A stretch of 64,000 nucleotides of DNA from G963691885 sp963691885 (GCA_963691885.1 OY829843.1:3596001-3660000), one strand, 5' to 3'; shown: positions 49,017 through 59,683, numbered from the stretch's first letter. Notes: generated from the letters alone by a model not told the origin. Translations and numbers: made by a program.

Positions 49017-50401
49017 GGCGACACCTCTTCGATGTGGATATGAGGAAGGATCTGTTCTTTGTCGACAAGAATTGATGCTGTTGCGACCTGTTCCGTCAGG
49101 TGATGCCGAAAGCCACCGCCACCAGCGGGGCCAGAACAGTAAAGCGACTGTACCTCATCGATAATGGATTGTGCCTCATTGCGCGATTGAGAGAGAAGGG
49201 CCGCACGGATCCGATAATCGCCGTCGTTGTTTGAGGGTTCCTGGTGGGGGCGTGTCAAATGACCACCGTTGAAAGCCGAGGCATCCCCGATGATATCGAA
49301 ACGGATCTGACCATTGCCCCCAGCGTGGCGCATGCGCTGCTCGATGACTTCATTGGCCAGACGCGCGCGGGCAAGGGCGTTTGGGCCGGCATAACTCATT
49401 TCCGCTTCGCCCATCCAACCATTGGCGACGCAGAGCGTTGCCTTCATCTGATTAGGCGGCGTGTGCCCCAGGACACCGGAAATTGTTACGCGATTGGTAT
49501 CCGTTTGTGTCAGGCTGCATTGTGTGATGTCCGCTGTAACATCCGGTGTTAAATAGGCGCTTGGGTCGTGCATCTCATAGAGGAGCTGTTCGGTAACCGT
49601 TGCTTTTGAAATCAGACCTCCGGTCCCGGCGGGTTTGCCGATGGTGACATTCCCCTGTCCGTCAATTTCCGCGATTGGAAATCCGACATTGGCAAGGTCT
49701 GGAACATCCTTGAAACCGGGATCGGCAAAATAGGCACCGCTGACCTGTGCACCACATTCGAGGAGATGACCGGCGATGGTGCCGCGCGCCAGGCGATGCC
49801 AGTCGTCCTTTGCCCAATTATAAATATGCAACAAGGGGCCGAGTGCGAGGGCGCTGTCCGTTGTCCGTCCGACCAGAACGATATCTGCCTTACGATTGAG
49901 GGCATCCCCGATCGGTCTTGCACCCAAATAGGCATTTGCCGCAATCAAGGGCCGATCGGCAATATCAATGCCTTCGATTATGGGATTGGACGTGATCTCG
50001 GCTTCCGACATGTAGGACAGCATGTCGTCACCGGTGACGATGTAAATGCGGGGTGGCGCGATACCAAGTTCCTGCGCAATGGCGTGAATCCGCTCAGCTG
50101 CCGCCCTTGGATTGGCGGAACCCATGTTCGAAACAATCCTAATGTTCCCGGCCATGGCGTCCTTCAGGATGGGACGAATATAGCGGTCCAGATAGGGGGA
50201 ATAGCCCGGATGCTGGCCATCCCTGCGCTGACGTTGGGCAAGGGCAAGGGTGCGTTCGGCCAAAACTTCAAAAAGCAGGAACTTTGGGCCTTCCCTGTTT
50301 GCCATATCGGCTACAATCGGGATGGCCGCATCGAAGCGATCGCCGGAAAATCCGGCCGCGCATCCTATATGAACCGCGGCATTGACGATTGTGCTGGTCA
50401 T
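49013..50401 (-). CDS. AtuA-family (DUF1446) protein
   Basis: A 462-residue AtuA-family protein: GCAAGFSGDRFDAAIPIVADM at the N-terminus, ISNMGSANPRAAAERI-type glycine turn (about 91-106) and ADIVLVGRTTDSALALGPLL. AtuA belongs to acyclic terpene utilisation in Pseudomonas, but the family is broader and biochemically poorly known. The gene starts 3 bases after the dehydratase stop and overlaps the small AtuA-like gene. With an IlvD/Edd enzyme upstream, a hydroxy-acid or sugar-acid pathway is more likely than terpene use. Confidence 0.85.
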   Translation of the reverse strand: MTSTIVNAAVHIGCAAGFSGDRFDAAIPIVADMANREGPKFLLFEVLAERTLALAQRQRRDGQHPGYSPYLDRYIRPILKDAMAGNIRIVSNMGSANPRAAAERIHAIAQELGIAPPRIYIVTGDDMLSYMSEAEITSNPIIEGIDIADRPLIAANAYLGARPIGDALNRKADIVLVGRTTDSALALGPLLHIYNWAKDDWHRLARGTIAGHLLECGAQVSGAYFADPGFKDVPDLANVGFPIAEIDGQGNVTIGKPAGTGGLISKATVTEQLLYEMHDPSAYLTPDVTADITQCSLTQTDTNRVTISGVLGHTPPNQMKATLCVANGWMGEAEMSYAGPNALARARLANEVIEQRMRHAGGNGQIRFDIIGDASAFNGGHLTRPHQEPSNNDGDYRIRAALLSQSRNEAQSIIDEVQSLYCSGPAGGGGFRHHLTEQVATASILVDKEQILPHIHIEEVSP

Positions 50402-50404
50402 TCT

Positions 50405-52144
50405 CTAATCCGCCACCGGGCTCTTCCGGGTCAGCGTTGGACGAAGAAAATTAAAATCCGCGCCGTCTTCGGCCTGCATGACATGGTCCAGGAATAACCG
50501 GCGATACCCCCTTTGTTCTTCAGGTTGCGGGTCGGGTTCAATCCGCGCCTTGCGTCTTTCCTGCAGGATTTCGTCGGACACAAGCAATTCAAGCGTGCGG
50601 TTGGCCACATCCAACCGGATCTGGTCACCGGTGCGGACAAGGCTCAAGGCGCCGCCCAACGCGGCCTCTGGTGAGACGTGGAGAACAATTGTGCCAGCTG
50701 CGGTGCCGCTCATCCTGCCATCTGAGATCCGGACCATGTCCTTGAGACCGTCGCGGGCCAGCTTTTTCGGGATCGGGATCAGGCCGGCCTCCGGCATGCC
50801 CGGTGCGCCCTTTGGGCCAATGTTTTGGAGCACCAGAATATCGTCGGGTGTTATATCAAGATCATCGCTGTCGATACGATTTGCGAGGTCTTCAAGACCA
50901 TCAAAGACGACAGCCCGACCAGTATGCTGCATCAGGCTCGGGGATGCGGCGGACTGTTTGATGATTGCGCCGTTGGGGGCCAGATTGCCGCGCAAGACTG
51001 CAAGACCACCTTCGCCGTAGATCGGATCTGTTCGGGGCCGGACAATTTCCTGCGGCCAGGAAAGACGCGTCTTGTCCAGAACATCGCCCAGGGGATCCCC
51101 GGTAACGGTCATGGCATCCAGGTGGAGCAATTCACGGATTTGGTCGAGCACACGGGTGAGGCCGCCGGCGCGATGCAGGTCCTCCATGTAATGTTGACCT
51201 GACGGTTTCAGATCGACGAGCACCGGGGTTTCCCGCGCGATCTGATCCAGACGATCAAGATCAACGGCAATGCCCGCCCGACCCGCAATCGCAGTCAAAT
51301 GGATCAGACCATTCGTAGAGCCGCCAACCGATAACAGGACACGCAAAGCGTTTTCAATCGATTTTGGTGTGATCACTTCAGATGGTTTGATCGGGGCTGT
51401 GGCCAATTTGGCGGCCAGAGCACCGGTTTCCTCTGCGATACGCATGCGATCAGCAGAAACTGCGGGCGCGGTTGCCGAATTGGGCAGGGCCATTCCGATG
51501 CCTTCTGCGATCAGGGCCATAGTGCTGGCAGTCCCCATGACCGAGCAAGTTCCAACCGTCGGGACCAGTTGTTCGTTCACATCAGCAATTTCATCCGCGT
51601 CAATTTCTTCTGCGCGATAGCTGGCCCAATATCGGCGACAATCCGTACAGGCACCAACCCTTGTTCCCCGATGGGAGCCTGTCATCATTGGACCGGTGAC
51701 GAGTTGGACAGCTGGAACATCCGCACTCATCGCGCCCATCAGCTGTGCCGGGACGGTTTTGTCACAACCACCGATCAGAACGACGCTATCCATTGGCAGG
51801 CCCCGGATCATCTCTTCGGTGTCCATCGACATCATGTTGCGCAGATACATTGAGGTTGGATGCGCAAAACTCTCGTGCAGCGAGATTGTCGGGAAATCCA
51901 CAGGCAACGCGCCTGCCAGCATGACCCCTCGCTTTATGGCTTCCAGAAGCGGCGTTATATTGCCATGACAGGCGTTAAACCCGCTCCCCGTATTGGCGAT
52001 CGCGACGACTGGTTTTGAAAGCGAGCTTTCAGTGTAGCCCAATCCCTTGATAAAGGCGCGTCGCAAGAAACGTGAAAAGCCGGTATCACCGTAACTGGTC
52101 AGGCCGATATCCATTCCTTTTGCGGTATTATCGGTTTTGGGCAT
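50405..52144 (-). CDS. IlvD/Edd-family dehydratase
   Basis: A 579-residue Fe-S dehydratase of the IlvD/Edd family. Cluster cysteines are seen in VLIGGCDKTVPAQLMGA, GACTDCRRYW and GTCSVMGTASTM, with the family end block around PDEILVLQNIGPKGAPGMPE-like sequence. Members dehydrate dihydroxy acids, arabonate, xylonate or phosphogluconate. Because the operon has AtuA-type partners rather than branched-chain genes, a sugar-acid or hydroxy-acid dehydratase is favoured over IlvD. First gene of the operon, divergent from tamA with a 280-base gap. Confidence 0.9.
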   Translation of the reverse strand: MPKTDNTAKGMDIGLTSYGDTGFSRFLRRAFIKGLGYTESSLSKPVVAIANTGSGFNACHGNITPLLEAIKRGVMLAGALPVDFPTISLHESFAHPTSMYLRNMMSMDTEEMIRGLPMDSVVLIGGCDKTVPAQLMGAMSADVPAVQLVTGPMMTGSHRGTRVGACTDCRRYWASYRAEEIDADEIADVNEQLVPTVGTCSVMGTASTMALIAEGIGMALPNSATAPAVSADRMRIAEETGALAAKLATAPIKPSEVITPKSIENALRVLLSVGGSTNGLIHLTAIAGRAGIAVDLDRLDQIARETPVLVDLKPSGQHYMEDLHRAGGLTRVLDQIRELLHLDAMTVTGDPLGDVLDKTRLSWPQEIVRPRTDPIYGEGGLAVLRGNLAPNGAIIKQSAASPSLMQHTGRAVVFDGLEDLANRIDSDDLDITPDDILVLQNIGPKGAPGMPEAGLIPIPKKLARDGLKDMVRISDGRMSGTAAGTIVLHVSPEAALGGALSLVRTGDQIRLDVANRTLELLVSDEILQERRKARIEPDPQPEEQRGYRRLFLDHVMQAEDGADFNFLRPTLTRKSPVAD

Positions 52145-52424
52145 TCCTATCCTCAGTATTCGGTCATATATGCTCTAGAGCCGGTTCTTTCCCGTCGGGA
52201 CTCCAACGTTATCACGATAAGATTATGGAAAGAAAAGGAAAATACAGAACGGTTATTTTAACCACGGGTAACAGATAAAACAGGCATCTTCAGTTGATTG
52301 CGACCGGTGCAACCCGGCCGTAGTTTCATTTGGTGTTGGGCCGTATTACAACATGGTTCGCTTTCAAGGCGGTCGGTCTGGGCACTGATTGGCTGTTGGA
52401 ATCCAGTGTAAGAAAGAGATTCAT

Positions 52425-54308
52425 TTGCGTTTCTTGAACCGAGCTTTGGGACCTTTTTTCCTGACCACAGTGTCACTTGTGGTGACGGTTTTGGTTATGT
52501 CTTCAGAGCCATCCGTCGCCCAAACACTCACTGCCCAGCCCGGGTTAACGGAAACTTTTCCCTACCAAGCCCGGATAGAAGGAATTGAAGGCGAAGATGA
52601 CCTGGTTGAGGCCCTCGAGACCGTCAGTATTTCATTTGGTTCAATTGATGACCCTCCTGGAACCCGTGCGGGACTGAACCGCCGGGCCGAGGCGGACCTT
52701 GAACGTTTTCGGCAGGTGCTTTCGTCCCGTGGTTTCTATAACGCGACAGTAAACTACAGGGTAGACGGCGTCGTTGAGGACTCGGTCGAAGGATCTACGT
52801 TGCCCGTTCTGGTTTTTGATGTTGATACGGGCGGAGCTTTCGTTTTAGCCGACATATTGATCGTTGAAACCAACAGTCCGGGCGACCCGGAACCAGCGGA
52901 TGATGAGCTGCTTGCGATTCTGGGGATCGAGATCGGCATGATGACATCCGCCGATCTTGTTTTAGGTGCCGAGGCAAAGCTGGCGCGCCACTATCAGTCG
53001 ACAGGATATCCGTTTGCAAAGGTTGAAAGCAGGCGGGCCGTCATAAACCGGGAAAATCTGACACAGACGGTTACCTTCACGTTAAAGACCGGTCCCCTGG
53101 CATATTTTGACACATTGCAAATCATCGGACTTAACGAGGTTGATGATGCCGTGGTTCAACGCGCAGTCGCATGGGAAACCAATGATTTGTATGATATTCG
53201 CGTGGTTGAAAGAACGCAGCGCAGTATTCTTGAAACAGGATTGTTTCGCGTCGTGACGGTCTATCCGACCGGCGAGGAGCAAATGGCCGCTCGTGACTAT
53301 GTCCCGATGGTCACAGAGGTGAAAGAAGCGGCGCATCGCAGTTTCGGGGCGCAGCTGACCTTTGCGACAGACATCGGTCCGGGCGTTGAGACATATTGGG
53401 AACATCGTAACTTTGAGGGCGGGGGTGAAAAAATCAGGCTGTCTGCCGAGGCATCATCCCTGGAGGCGGGTTTCGGGCTGGATTTCCGCAAGCCGGCCTA
53501 TCCCAATGACAAGACCACGTTGGTTGCGGAAGGGGAATTTAAGCAGACCAATTCCGATGCGTTTGATGAACTCCACCTTTCAAGCTTCGTCGGTCTTGAA
53601 CATCAATTGTCAAATCGATGGCGTTTGACGGCAGGCCCCACCTTTGAGATCGCCGACCAAGACGATACGGAGACGGAAGGCGGGTTGGTGCTTCTGGCGG
53701 GATTGCGGGGGATTGCCCGTCGGGACAACAGTAATGACCCACTGAATCCGAGCAAAGGGTCACGCCTGGAGTTCGTCGTGGAACCCTACCATGACTTTGG
53801 CGAGACGGAATCCACCTTTCTGTCGACGAGTGCGTTAGGGTCCGCCTATCTGGCGATTGACTATGACGCCGACTTTATCCTCGCCGGTCGTGTGCAAGTC
53901 GGGACCATTCTGGGCGCGGAACGCGACCGCATTCCTGCCTCAAAACGGTTTTACTCTGGCGGCGGAGGGTCCATCCGGGGTTATGGTTTCCAGGAGCTTG
54001 GACCGCTGGATACAGACAATGATCCATTGGGCGGGCGATCCATTTTTGAGGTCGGTGTAGAATTGCGCACCAGGATTACTGAAACGATTGGTATTGTCCC
54101 CTTCGTTGAAGCAGGCAATGTGTATGAAAGTGAAATACCGTTTGATGATCCCAGTGAAGAAGATGATCTTCGGTACAGTGCAGGTCTTGGTTTTCGCTAT
54201 TTCACCGGTATTGGGCCCGTGCGGGCGGATATTGCCTTCCCCATCGAAAAAAGACCGGATATCGATGACGATTTTCAATTCTATGTCAGCTTCGGTCAGG
54301 CCTTCTAA
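52425..54308 (+). CDS. tamA: Autotransporter assembly factor TamA
   Basis: A 627-residue Omp85-family outer-membrane protein: signal peptide (LTTVSLVVTVLVMSSEPSVAQ), POTRA domains (about 40-280) and a 16-strand beta-barrel ending YVSFGQAF with C-terminal Phe. The RGY motif is visible as GGGSIRGYGFQELGP. TTG 52425 (GAAAGAG upstream) fits the signal peptide; an earlier TTG at 52389 adds an implausible head. It is followed 2 bases later by tamB, the usual pair, which inserts outer-membrane proteins and moves phospholipid. Confidence 0.93.
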   Translation: MRFLNRALGPFFLTTVSLVVTVLVMSSEPSVAQTLTAQPGLTETFPYQARIEGIEGEDDLVEALETVSISFGSIDDPPGTRAGLNRRAEADLERFRQVLSSRGFYNATVNYRVDGVVEDSVEGSTLPVLVFDVDTGGAFVLADILIVETNSPGDPEPADDELLAILGIEIGMMTSADLVLGAEAKLARHYQSTGYPFAKVESRRAVINRENLTQTVTFTLKTGPLAYFDTLQIIGLNEVDDAVVQRAVAWETNDLYDIRVVERTQRSILETGLFRVVTVYPTGEEQMAARDYVPMVTEVKEAAHRSFGAQLTFATDIGPGVETYWEHRNFEGGGEKIRLSAEASSLEAGFGLDFRKPAYPNDKTTLVAEGEFKQTNSDAFDELHLSSFVGLEHQLSNRWRLTAGPTFEIADQDDTETEGGLVLLAGLRGIARRDNSNDPLNPSKGSRLEFVVEPYHDFGETESTFLSTSALGSAYLAIDYDADFILAGRVQVGTILGAERDRIPASKRFYSGGGGSIRGYGFQELGPLDTDNDPLGGRSIFEVGVELRTRITETIGIVPFVEAGNVYESEIPFDDPSEEDDLRYSAGLGFRYFTGIGPVRADIAFPIEKRPDIDDDFQFYVSFGQAF

Positions 54309-54310
54309 CC

Positions 54311-57300
54311 ATGTCTGAGACAGAAATCGAGAGCCCCCCTGGCAAGGGTCGACGATCATCCCGCAGGCTCTTCTGGTGGATGCCTGTTGTCTTTATATCT
54401 GCAGTGCTCTCGATCTTGGCCTATGCGATTGGAACGCAGGATGGGTTGAGACGGATGACCGGGTTTGCCGGGTCTTATCTCTCCGACGCGCATGATGTCT
54501 CTCTTCATGTCAGCGGACTGTCCGGCACGTTCTGGAGTGGACCGGAGGCCTCTGAAATCAGCGTGACCTTAGCCGACGGTCTGAAACTGTCTGTTAGTGA
54601 GTTCGGTCTTTCCTGGCAGCTTTTGGATATGTTCTCGAATAAGCGGCTCCATGTGACTGACCTGAGTGCATCGAAACTGGAAGTGGATTTCCGGGGACAA
54701 CAAAGTGTACCGGACCAAGATACTTCGGCGATTACGCCCGGCCCCCTCATCCCTGATTTACCGGTCCAAATCCGTCTTGATGCCATTTTGATTGATCAGC
54801 TTGTCTTGATGTTGGCGAATGATGCGCCGGTCTATGCATTTCGGGTCGAGGGCGTCGCTGGTGCTCGAGAGTCGGGGGCTATAGAGGCGGAACTGGACGT
54901 CCGGCGTATTGCCAATGCCGAGGCACAAGATCTTGCCTCAACCGAGGTCGAACATGTCACGATTTCAGCTGATTTGGGGCCTGGGGATGACCCGGCGCTT
55001 TCTCTTGCTTTAGAAGCTGATGTGCCGGCGTCTGGCCTGTTGTGGGAATTGCTCGATGTTGACCCGTCTGAGGCGACGGATTTGCGCTTTACTTTAAGCG
55101 GCAATGGGTTTGCCCGTGACTGGCAGGGTGATTTGACGCTGGACGCAGAGGATCAGCTTGAGGTGGAGGGGAAAATTGGTTTGCAACTTTCCAAAGATAC
55201 GGTAGCGAAGCTGGATGCAGAAATTGAGCTGCTCGATCTCTCAAGCTTTGGTGTGCCGGCGGCGTTGAACCGTAAATTCTCGTTCGCTGGCGGTATTGCC
55301 ATTGATGAGCAAGCGACAACGTTGACGCTGAATTCTGCAACCCTGCAGGCCCCCGCGGTCGGTTCTGTGACAGCGTCTGGGCGCCTGGGGCTGATCGATC
55401 AGTCTGTTTTGTTGGACGCGGATGTTTCCTTAGACTCCCAATTGGCGGATCTCTTTTCGGAGGATCTATCCTGGGCATCCTTGCAGGCAAAAACGGGTGT
55501 GACTGGATCACTGGGCAGCGCGAAGTTCAGCGCAGATGTGGATCTGGCTGGCGTCGGGTTTGCTGAAGAGGCGATTGAACAGTTGAGCGTTGGTCTGAAG
55601 GGCGGCTTGTCCACGGCGGATGTTGTTGCCGAGCTGCATATCGACGCCAATGGCCTGGAGTGGAGTGACCCCGTGATATCCGAGTTGATTGGGGGGTGGG
55701 CCGAGATCAAGTCGGACCTTCGCTTTGATATGGCGCAGCAACTGCTGACGGTCGATGGGTCTAAATTGCTACCGCTTGGTTTGTCGGTATCAGGGCTGAT
55801 GGATTTGCATGATACCGGCGCGGTTCGAGGCAGTGCGGATCTTGAACTCGACGATATCGGCGTTTTGAATTCGGTATTGGGCATGGATGTCGAAGGACGC
55901 GCTGCAGCCGTACTATCCCGCTATGAAATTCAGGCCGACGGCTTGGTTGACGCTGCTTTTGACCTTAGTTTCGAAGGGCTTGGTTTCTCGGATGCCGCTC
56001 TGACGGACGCTATCGGGACTTCAGCCCGCACCCAAGGTTCTGTAATCGTTGCACCCGACAGCACAGTGACGCTGCAGCTTGAGGAGTTGCGCGGCGCGTT
56101 CGGCGGTGTTGAAGGCCTGGTTCTTGTCACGGGCGAGTTCTCCAGCCTCGACACGAACGTGAACGGCAGTCTTGACCCTGCTTTTCTGAATACCCTGTTG
56201 CCATATGAGGTTTCCGGCAACGCGCTGTCGGTCAGCCTCAACCTGACTGGCCCCATCGATCAACCAGCCGGTCGGATATCTGCCGGGAAAATCGCCGCAA
56301 CAGTCGAAGGGGTGGATGTGGTGCTTTCCGAGACTCAAGTGGATTTAGACTGGTCCGGGGAGGGGGCAGTCCTGGATAGCTCGGCAAAGGGGCAGATCGC
56401 GGGTGCTCCGCTTTCTGTTGATGCGTTAATTGCGGCAAAGCCGGAGTCTTTGAAGATCTCGGCGCTTGATATCAGAGGGGTCGGGACCCGTATCACCGGC
56501 GAATTGGAAATGCCTGCGAACCGGTTCCCGGCAGTGGGAAAGATCAATGTTGCATCCAGTGTGTCTGAGATCCCGGAGGCGTTGACTGGTCTGAAGTTCG
56601 AACAGGGGCGCGCAGCACTTGAAGTCGGTTTGGAGGTTGTGGAGGGCCAGGGTACGGAAACGCAATTGATCGATATTGTCGGAGGGGGCACCGGGATTTT
56701 GGCGAGGATGTCCGATGGTGGGGCGGAGATAGATCTCGGCTCTCTGCAGGTGAAAGGACGCGTTGAACGCGCCATAAGTGATCCAGCGTTCGATCTGGCG
56801 TTGGACACGGCGGGTCTACGGTTGGACACAAACAAGATCGATACATTGCGTCTGGTCGCGTCCGGCACTCAAGAGGCCATAGATTTAGATGCTGCCATGA
56901 CCGTATCAGACCCGGCCACACTTCAACTTCGCACTTTGGGCAGGTTGGAATTTGGCGACGAAGACATGCGCTTTGATCTCTCATCGCTGGCGGGAGAGGT
57001 TGAAGGCATCGATTTTGATCTGAGGGATCAAGGGAGACTGCGTCTGCGCGATGGCGGGGCCGTGCAGGTCGAAGGCGGTTTCTTTGTTGATGCCGGACAA
57101 GTGAATTTAGACCTTTTGTTAGATCCTTTGTCATCATCGAGGGCGAATATTGAGGTTGCGGGACTTCCCATCGAACCCTTTGCCCTTCTCGTAAACCGGG
57201 CGGGTTTAACAGGTACTCTGAATGGGGAGATCGACCTCCTGGATAATGGTGGAGGGGCGCAAGGTGAAGTTGCTCTCCGTCTCAGTAATGTCAGGACCGC

Positions 57301-58765
57301 GGCTGCCTGGGACCTGCCGCCGTTGAGCGCCAATTCACGGGTCGTTCTGGACAGGGGGCGGCTCAGCGCTGATTTTGAACTCGATGCACCGGGTGTAGAA
57401 ATCACGGAGTTCTCCATCAATCTCCCTGTTCAAATGGGTCTTGCGCCGGTTCAGTTCGACATAGGCGAAGATACCGCAATTTCTGGAAAGATCGATCTCG
57501 ACATACAATTGGCGCGGCTCAATCCGTATATACCTCTTCCGGAACATCGCTTTCGCGGTCTTCTGCAACTGGAGTCAACCATTTCAGGCCTTGTTGGTGA
57601 ACCTGTGCTGGACGGCCAGATGACGTTGAGAGAGTGGCAATACGAACATCTTGAATACGGGACCCGCCTGCGGGACGGCACCGCCGATATCCGGTTTGAC
57701 GGTGCAAGTATATTTGTTGACCGGTTTACTGCGAGCGATGGTACTGACGGGCGGGTGAGTGTCTCAGGAAACGCTGTTTTGAGAGCAGAGGATTTTGAAG
57801 CGAATGGAAAATTGGAGACTTCGGCCTTCCGTTTCCTGGATCGCGATGAAATTGTCGCCTCAGCGGCAAGCCAGCTCGACCTTGTTGCAGACAAACAGGG
57901 TGGCTCCCTGACGGGTGAAGTCACCATTATCGGGGCTGAGATTGATCTTGGCGCTGCGCTGCCGCCATCCATTCCCCAGCTTGATGTTATTGAGGAAGGG
58001 TCAGAAATTTCGGGGGAGGTTCGGGACGAAACGCCAAGTGAAGATCAGAATGCCTATCCGTTTGACCTCGATGTTACCATTTCCATTCCCGGTCAGGTCT
58101 TCGCCAGAGGGCGGGGACTGGATTCCGAATGGGGTGGCACGTTGGCCCTGACCGGTGAGGCCAGTTCGCCACTCATCACGGGGGAAATCACCAACCGACG
58201 CGGCCGTCTAGACTTTCTGGGCAAGACCTTCGTTCTCGATAGGTCCAGCATCCGCTTCGCTGGTGCGGCCGGCAATGACCCGTTCTTGGGTGTCAGGGCT
58301 GAGAACACGCAGGACGGTTTTACTGGAATTGTAAATGTGACCGGGCCTGCTTCTGATCCGGAAATTCGCCTTGAGTCGCAACCAGCGCTTCCCGAGGAAG
58401 AGGTCCTTTCCCGTCTGCTCTTCGGAAAGGCGCGGGGCAGCCTGACCGGTCTTGAGGCCGCCCAGCTCGCGATATCTGCCAACCGTCTATCCGGGGGTGG
58501 CGGCGGGTTCGACCTGCTGGGTGACTTGCGGCGGGGCCTTGGGGTCGATGTGCTGGAGGTTGATACCACAGAAACGGGCAGCGCCGAGGTTCGGGCCGGG
58601 GCGTATCTGAACGAGAATGTCTATATCGGCGGCAAACAGGGTGCGAAGGCGGGATCCAGCGGTGTCGAAGTAGAGGTTGAAATCACGCCGAACTTTTCGA
58701 TCAGATCTGAAACCGAGCAATCGGGCGCCAATAATCTGGGGTTTGAGTTCCGTTGGGATTACTGA
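54311..58765 (+). CDS. tamB: Translocation and assembly module subunit TamB
   Basis: A 1484-residue AsmA/TamB-like protein: one N-terminal membrane anchor (LFWWMPVVFISAVLSILAYA), a long series of beta-rich repeats, and the C-terminal DUF490 domain (from about 1150; GEITNRRGRLDFLGKTFVLD and LPEEEVLSRLLFGKARGSLT). It bridges the inner membrane to TamA. The stop is 3 bases from the convergent oxyR stop. No frameshift or gap seen. Confidence 0.93.
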   Translation: MSETEIESPPGKGRRSSRRLFWWMPVVFISAVLSILAYAIGTQDGLRRMTGFAGSYLSDAHDVSLHVSGLSGTFWSGPEASEISVTLADGLKLSVSEFGLSWQLLDMFSNKRLHVTDLSASKLEVDFRGQQSVPDQDTSAITPGPLIPDLPVQIRLDAILIDQLVLMLANDAPVYAFRVEGVAGARESGAIEAELDVRRIANAEAQDLASTEVEHVTISADLGPGDDPALSLALEADVPASGLLWELLDVDPSEATDLRFTLSGNGFARDWQGDLTLDAEDQLEVEGKIGLQLSKDTVAKLDAEIELLDLSSFGVPAALNRKFSFAGGIAIDEQATTLTLNSATLQAPAVGSVTASGRLGLIDQSVLLDADVSLDSQLADLFSEDLSWASLQAKTGVTGSLGSAKFSADVDLAGVGFAEEAIEQLSVGLKGGLSTADVVAELHIDANGLEWSDPVISELIGGWAEIKSDLRFDMAQQLLTVDGSKLLPLGLSVSGLMDLHDTGAVRGSADLELDDIGVLNSVLGMDVEGRAAAVLSRYEIQADGLVDAAFDLSFEGLGFSDAALTDAIGTSARTQGSVIVAPDSTVTLQLEELRGAFGGVEGLVLVTGEFSSLDTNVNGSLDPAFLNTLLPYEVSGNALSVSLNLTGPIDQPAGRISAGKIAATVEGVDVVLSETQVDLDWSGEGAVLDSSAKGQIAGAPLSVDALIAAKPESLKISALDIRGVGTRITGELEMPANRFPAVGKINVASSVSEIPEALTGLKFEQGRAALEVGLEVVEGQGTETQLIDIVGGGTGILARMSDGGAEIDLGSLQVKGRVERAISDPAFDLALDTAGLRLDTNKIDTLRLVASGTQEAIDLDAAMTVSDPATLQLRTLGRLEFGDEDMRFDLSSLAGEVEGIDFDLRDQGRLRLRDGGAVQVEGGFFVDAGQVNLDLLLDPLSSSRANIEVAGLPIEPFALLVNRAGLTGTLNGEIDLLDNGGGAQGEVALRLSNVRTAAAWDLPPLSANSRVVLDRGRLSADFELDAPGVEITEFSINLPVQMGLAPVQFDIGEDTAISGKIDLDIQLARLNPYIPLPEHRFRGLLQLESTISGLVGEPVLDGQMTLREWQYEHLEYGTRLRDGTADIRFDGASIFVDRFTASDGTDGRVSVSGNAVLRAEDFEANGKLETSAFRFLDRDEIVASAASQLDLVADKQGGSLTGEVTIIGAEIDLGAALPPSIPQLDVIEEGSEISGEVRDETPSEDQNAYPFDLDVTISIPGQVFARGRGLDSEWGGTLALTGEASSPLITGEITNRRGRLDFLGKTFVLDRSSIRFAGAAGNDPFLGVRAENTQDGFTGIVNVTGPASDPEIRLESQPALPEEEVLSRLLFGKARGSLTGLEAAQLAISANRLSGGGGGFDLLGDLRRGLGVDVLEVDTTETGSAEVRAGAYLNENVYIGGKQGAKAGSSGVEVEVEITPNFSIRSETEQSGANNLGFEFRWDY

Positions 58766-58768
58766 TGA

Positions 58769-59683
58769 TCAGCGACGCGCCGGTTCCACCGTATCCGGTA
58801 CGATTGCCGCGATCACATCGGCAATCTTCTCTAAAAGGACTTTTCGGGGAAATGTAGAGCGATAGATCAGGCGAACGGTTCTGTGTGCCTTCCTCGAAAT
58901 ATCCTTTCGAAAGCTAATACCGGAATCCGTTGCCCAGGGTCCGGAAATGGCAAGGGCCGGGATCAATGTCACGCCCATTCCCGCAGCAACCAGAGACAAT
59001 ATTGTTGTCAGGCTGGTGTCTTGGGTTGTGAGGTTCGCGGATTTCTGCGTTTCGAGGGAGCAGAATGAAAGCGCCTGTTCCCGGAAACAATGGCCGTCCG
59101 ACAGCAACAGCAGATCTGCGGGCTTAATATCCTCGATGTCTATTTCATCGCGAGCCGCAAGCGCGTGGCCATTGGGTACAGCAACCCATAGCGGTTCCCG
59201 GTAGAGACTTATGCTGGCGAGACCCGGGTGATCCGGTTCGGTGGCGGTGATCGCGGCATCAATTTGCCCGTCCAACAGCATTTCTTCTAAACGTGCTGTC
59301 ATTGCCTCAGTCAGTGAGAGGTCCAGCCGGGGAAGGGCATGGCGAAGTGAGGGCAGTAAAAGGGGCGTCAGATCCGGGCCAATCGTCATGATCGCGCCAA
59401 GCCGGAATTTTCCGGACATTGGATCCTTCGCATTCCGGGCGGTTTCGTTGATCATGGCAACTTCAGCCAGAATGGTGCGCGCATGCCGGACGATGTCCAG
59501 GCCGATTTCCGTTGTCCTGACCTGTCGGTTATTCCGCTCGAACAGGGTGACTCCAAGATATTCTTCGAGCTTCCGCACTTGTCCGCTCAGGGCCGGTTGG
59601 CTGACATTGCAGGCCTCGGCCGCCTTCCCGAAGTGACCAATCTCGGCCAGGGCCACCAGATACTCTAAATCGCGGAGTTTCAT
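58769..59683 (-). CDS. oxyR: Hydrogen-peroxide sensor and regulator OxyR
   Basis: A 304-residue LysR protein: helix-turn-helix (LVALAEIGHFGKAAEACNV, SQPALSGQVRKLEEYLGV) and regulatory domain with the redox cysteines at Cys199 and Cys208 in LSDGHCFREQALSFC, the exact positions of E. coli OxyR. Peroxide forms the disulfide and switches on catalase and peroxidase genes. No katG or ahpC adjoins; the divergent neighbour is a DUF454 protein (182-base gap), possibly in the regulon. Identification is strong. Confidence 0.92.
   Translation of the reverse strand: MKLRDLEYLVALAEIGHFGKAAEACNVSQPALSGQVRKLEEYLGVTLFERNNRQVRTTEIGLDIVRHARTILAEVAMINETARNAKDPMSGKFRLGAIMTIGPDLTPLLLPSLRHALPRLDLSLTEAMTARLEEMLLDGQIDAAITATEPDHPGLASISLYREPLWVAVPNGHALAARDEIDIEDIKPADLLLLSDGHCFREQALSFCSLETQKSANLTTQDTSLTTILSLVAAGMGVTLIPALAISGPWATDSGISFRKDISRKAHRTVRLIYRSTFPRKVLLEKIADVIAAIVPDTVEPARR

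Noticed and set aside
52389..52424. Alternative upstream TTG start for tamA
   Set aside because: It adds a head with no ribosome-binding site that would precede and spoil the signal peptide; TTG 52425 is better placed.
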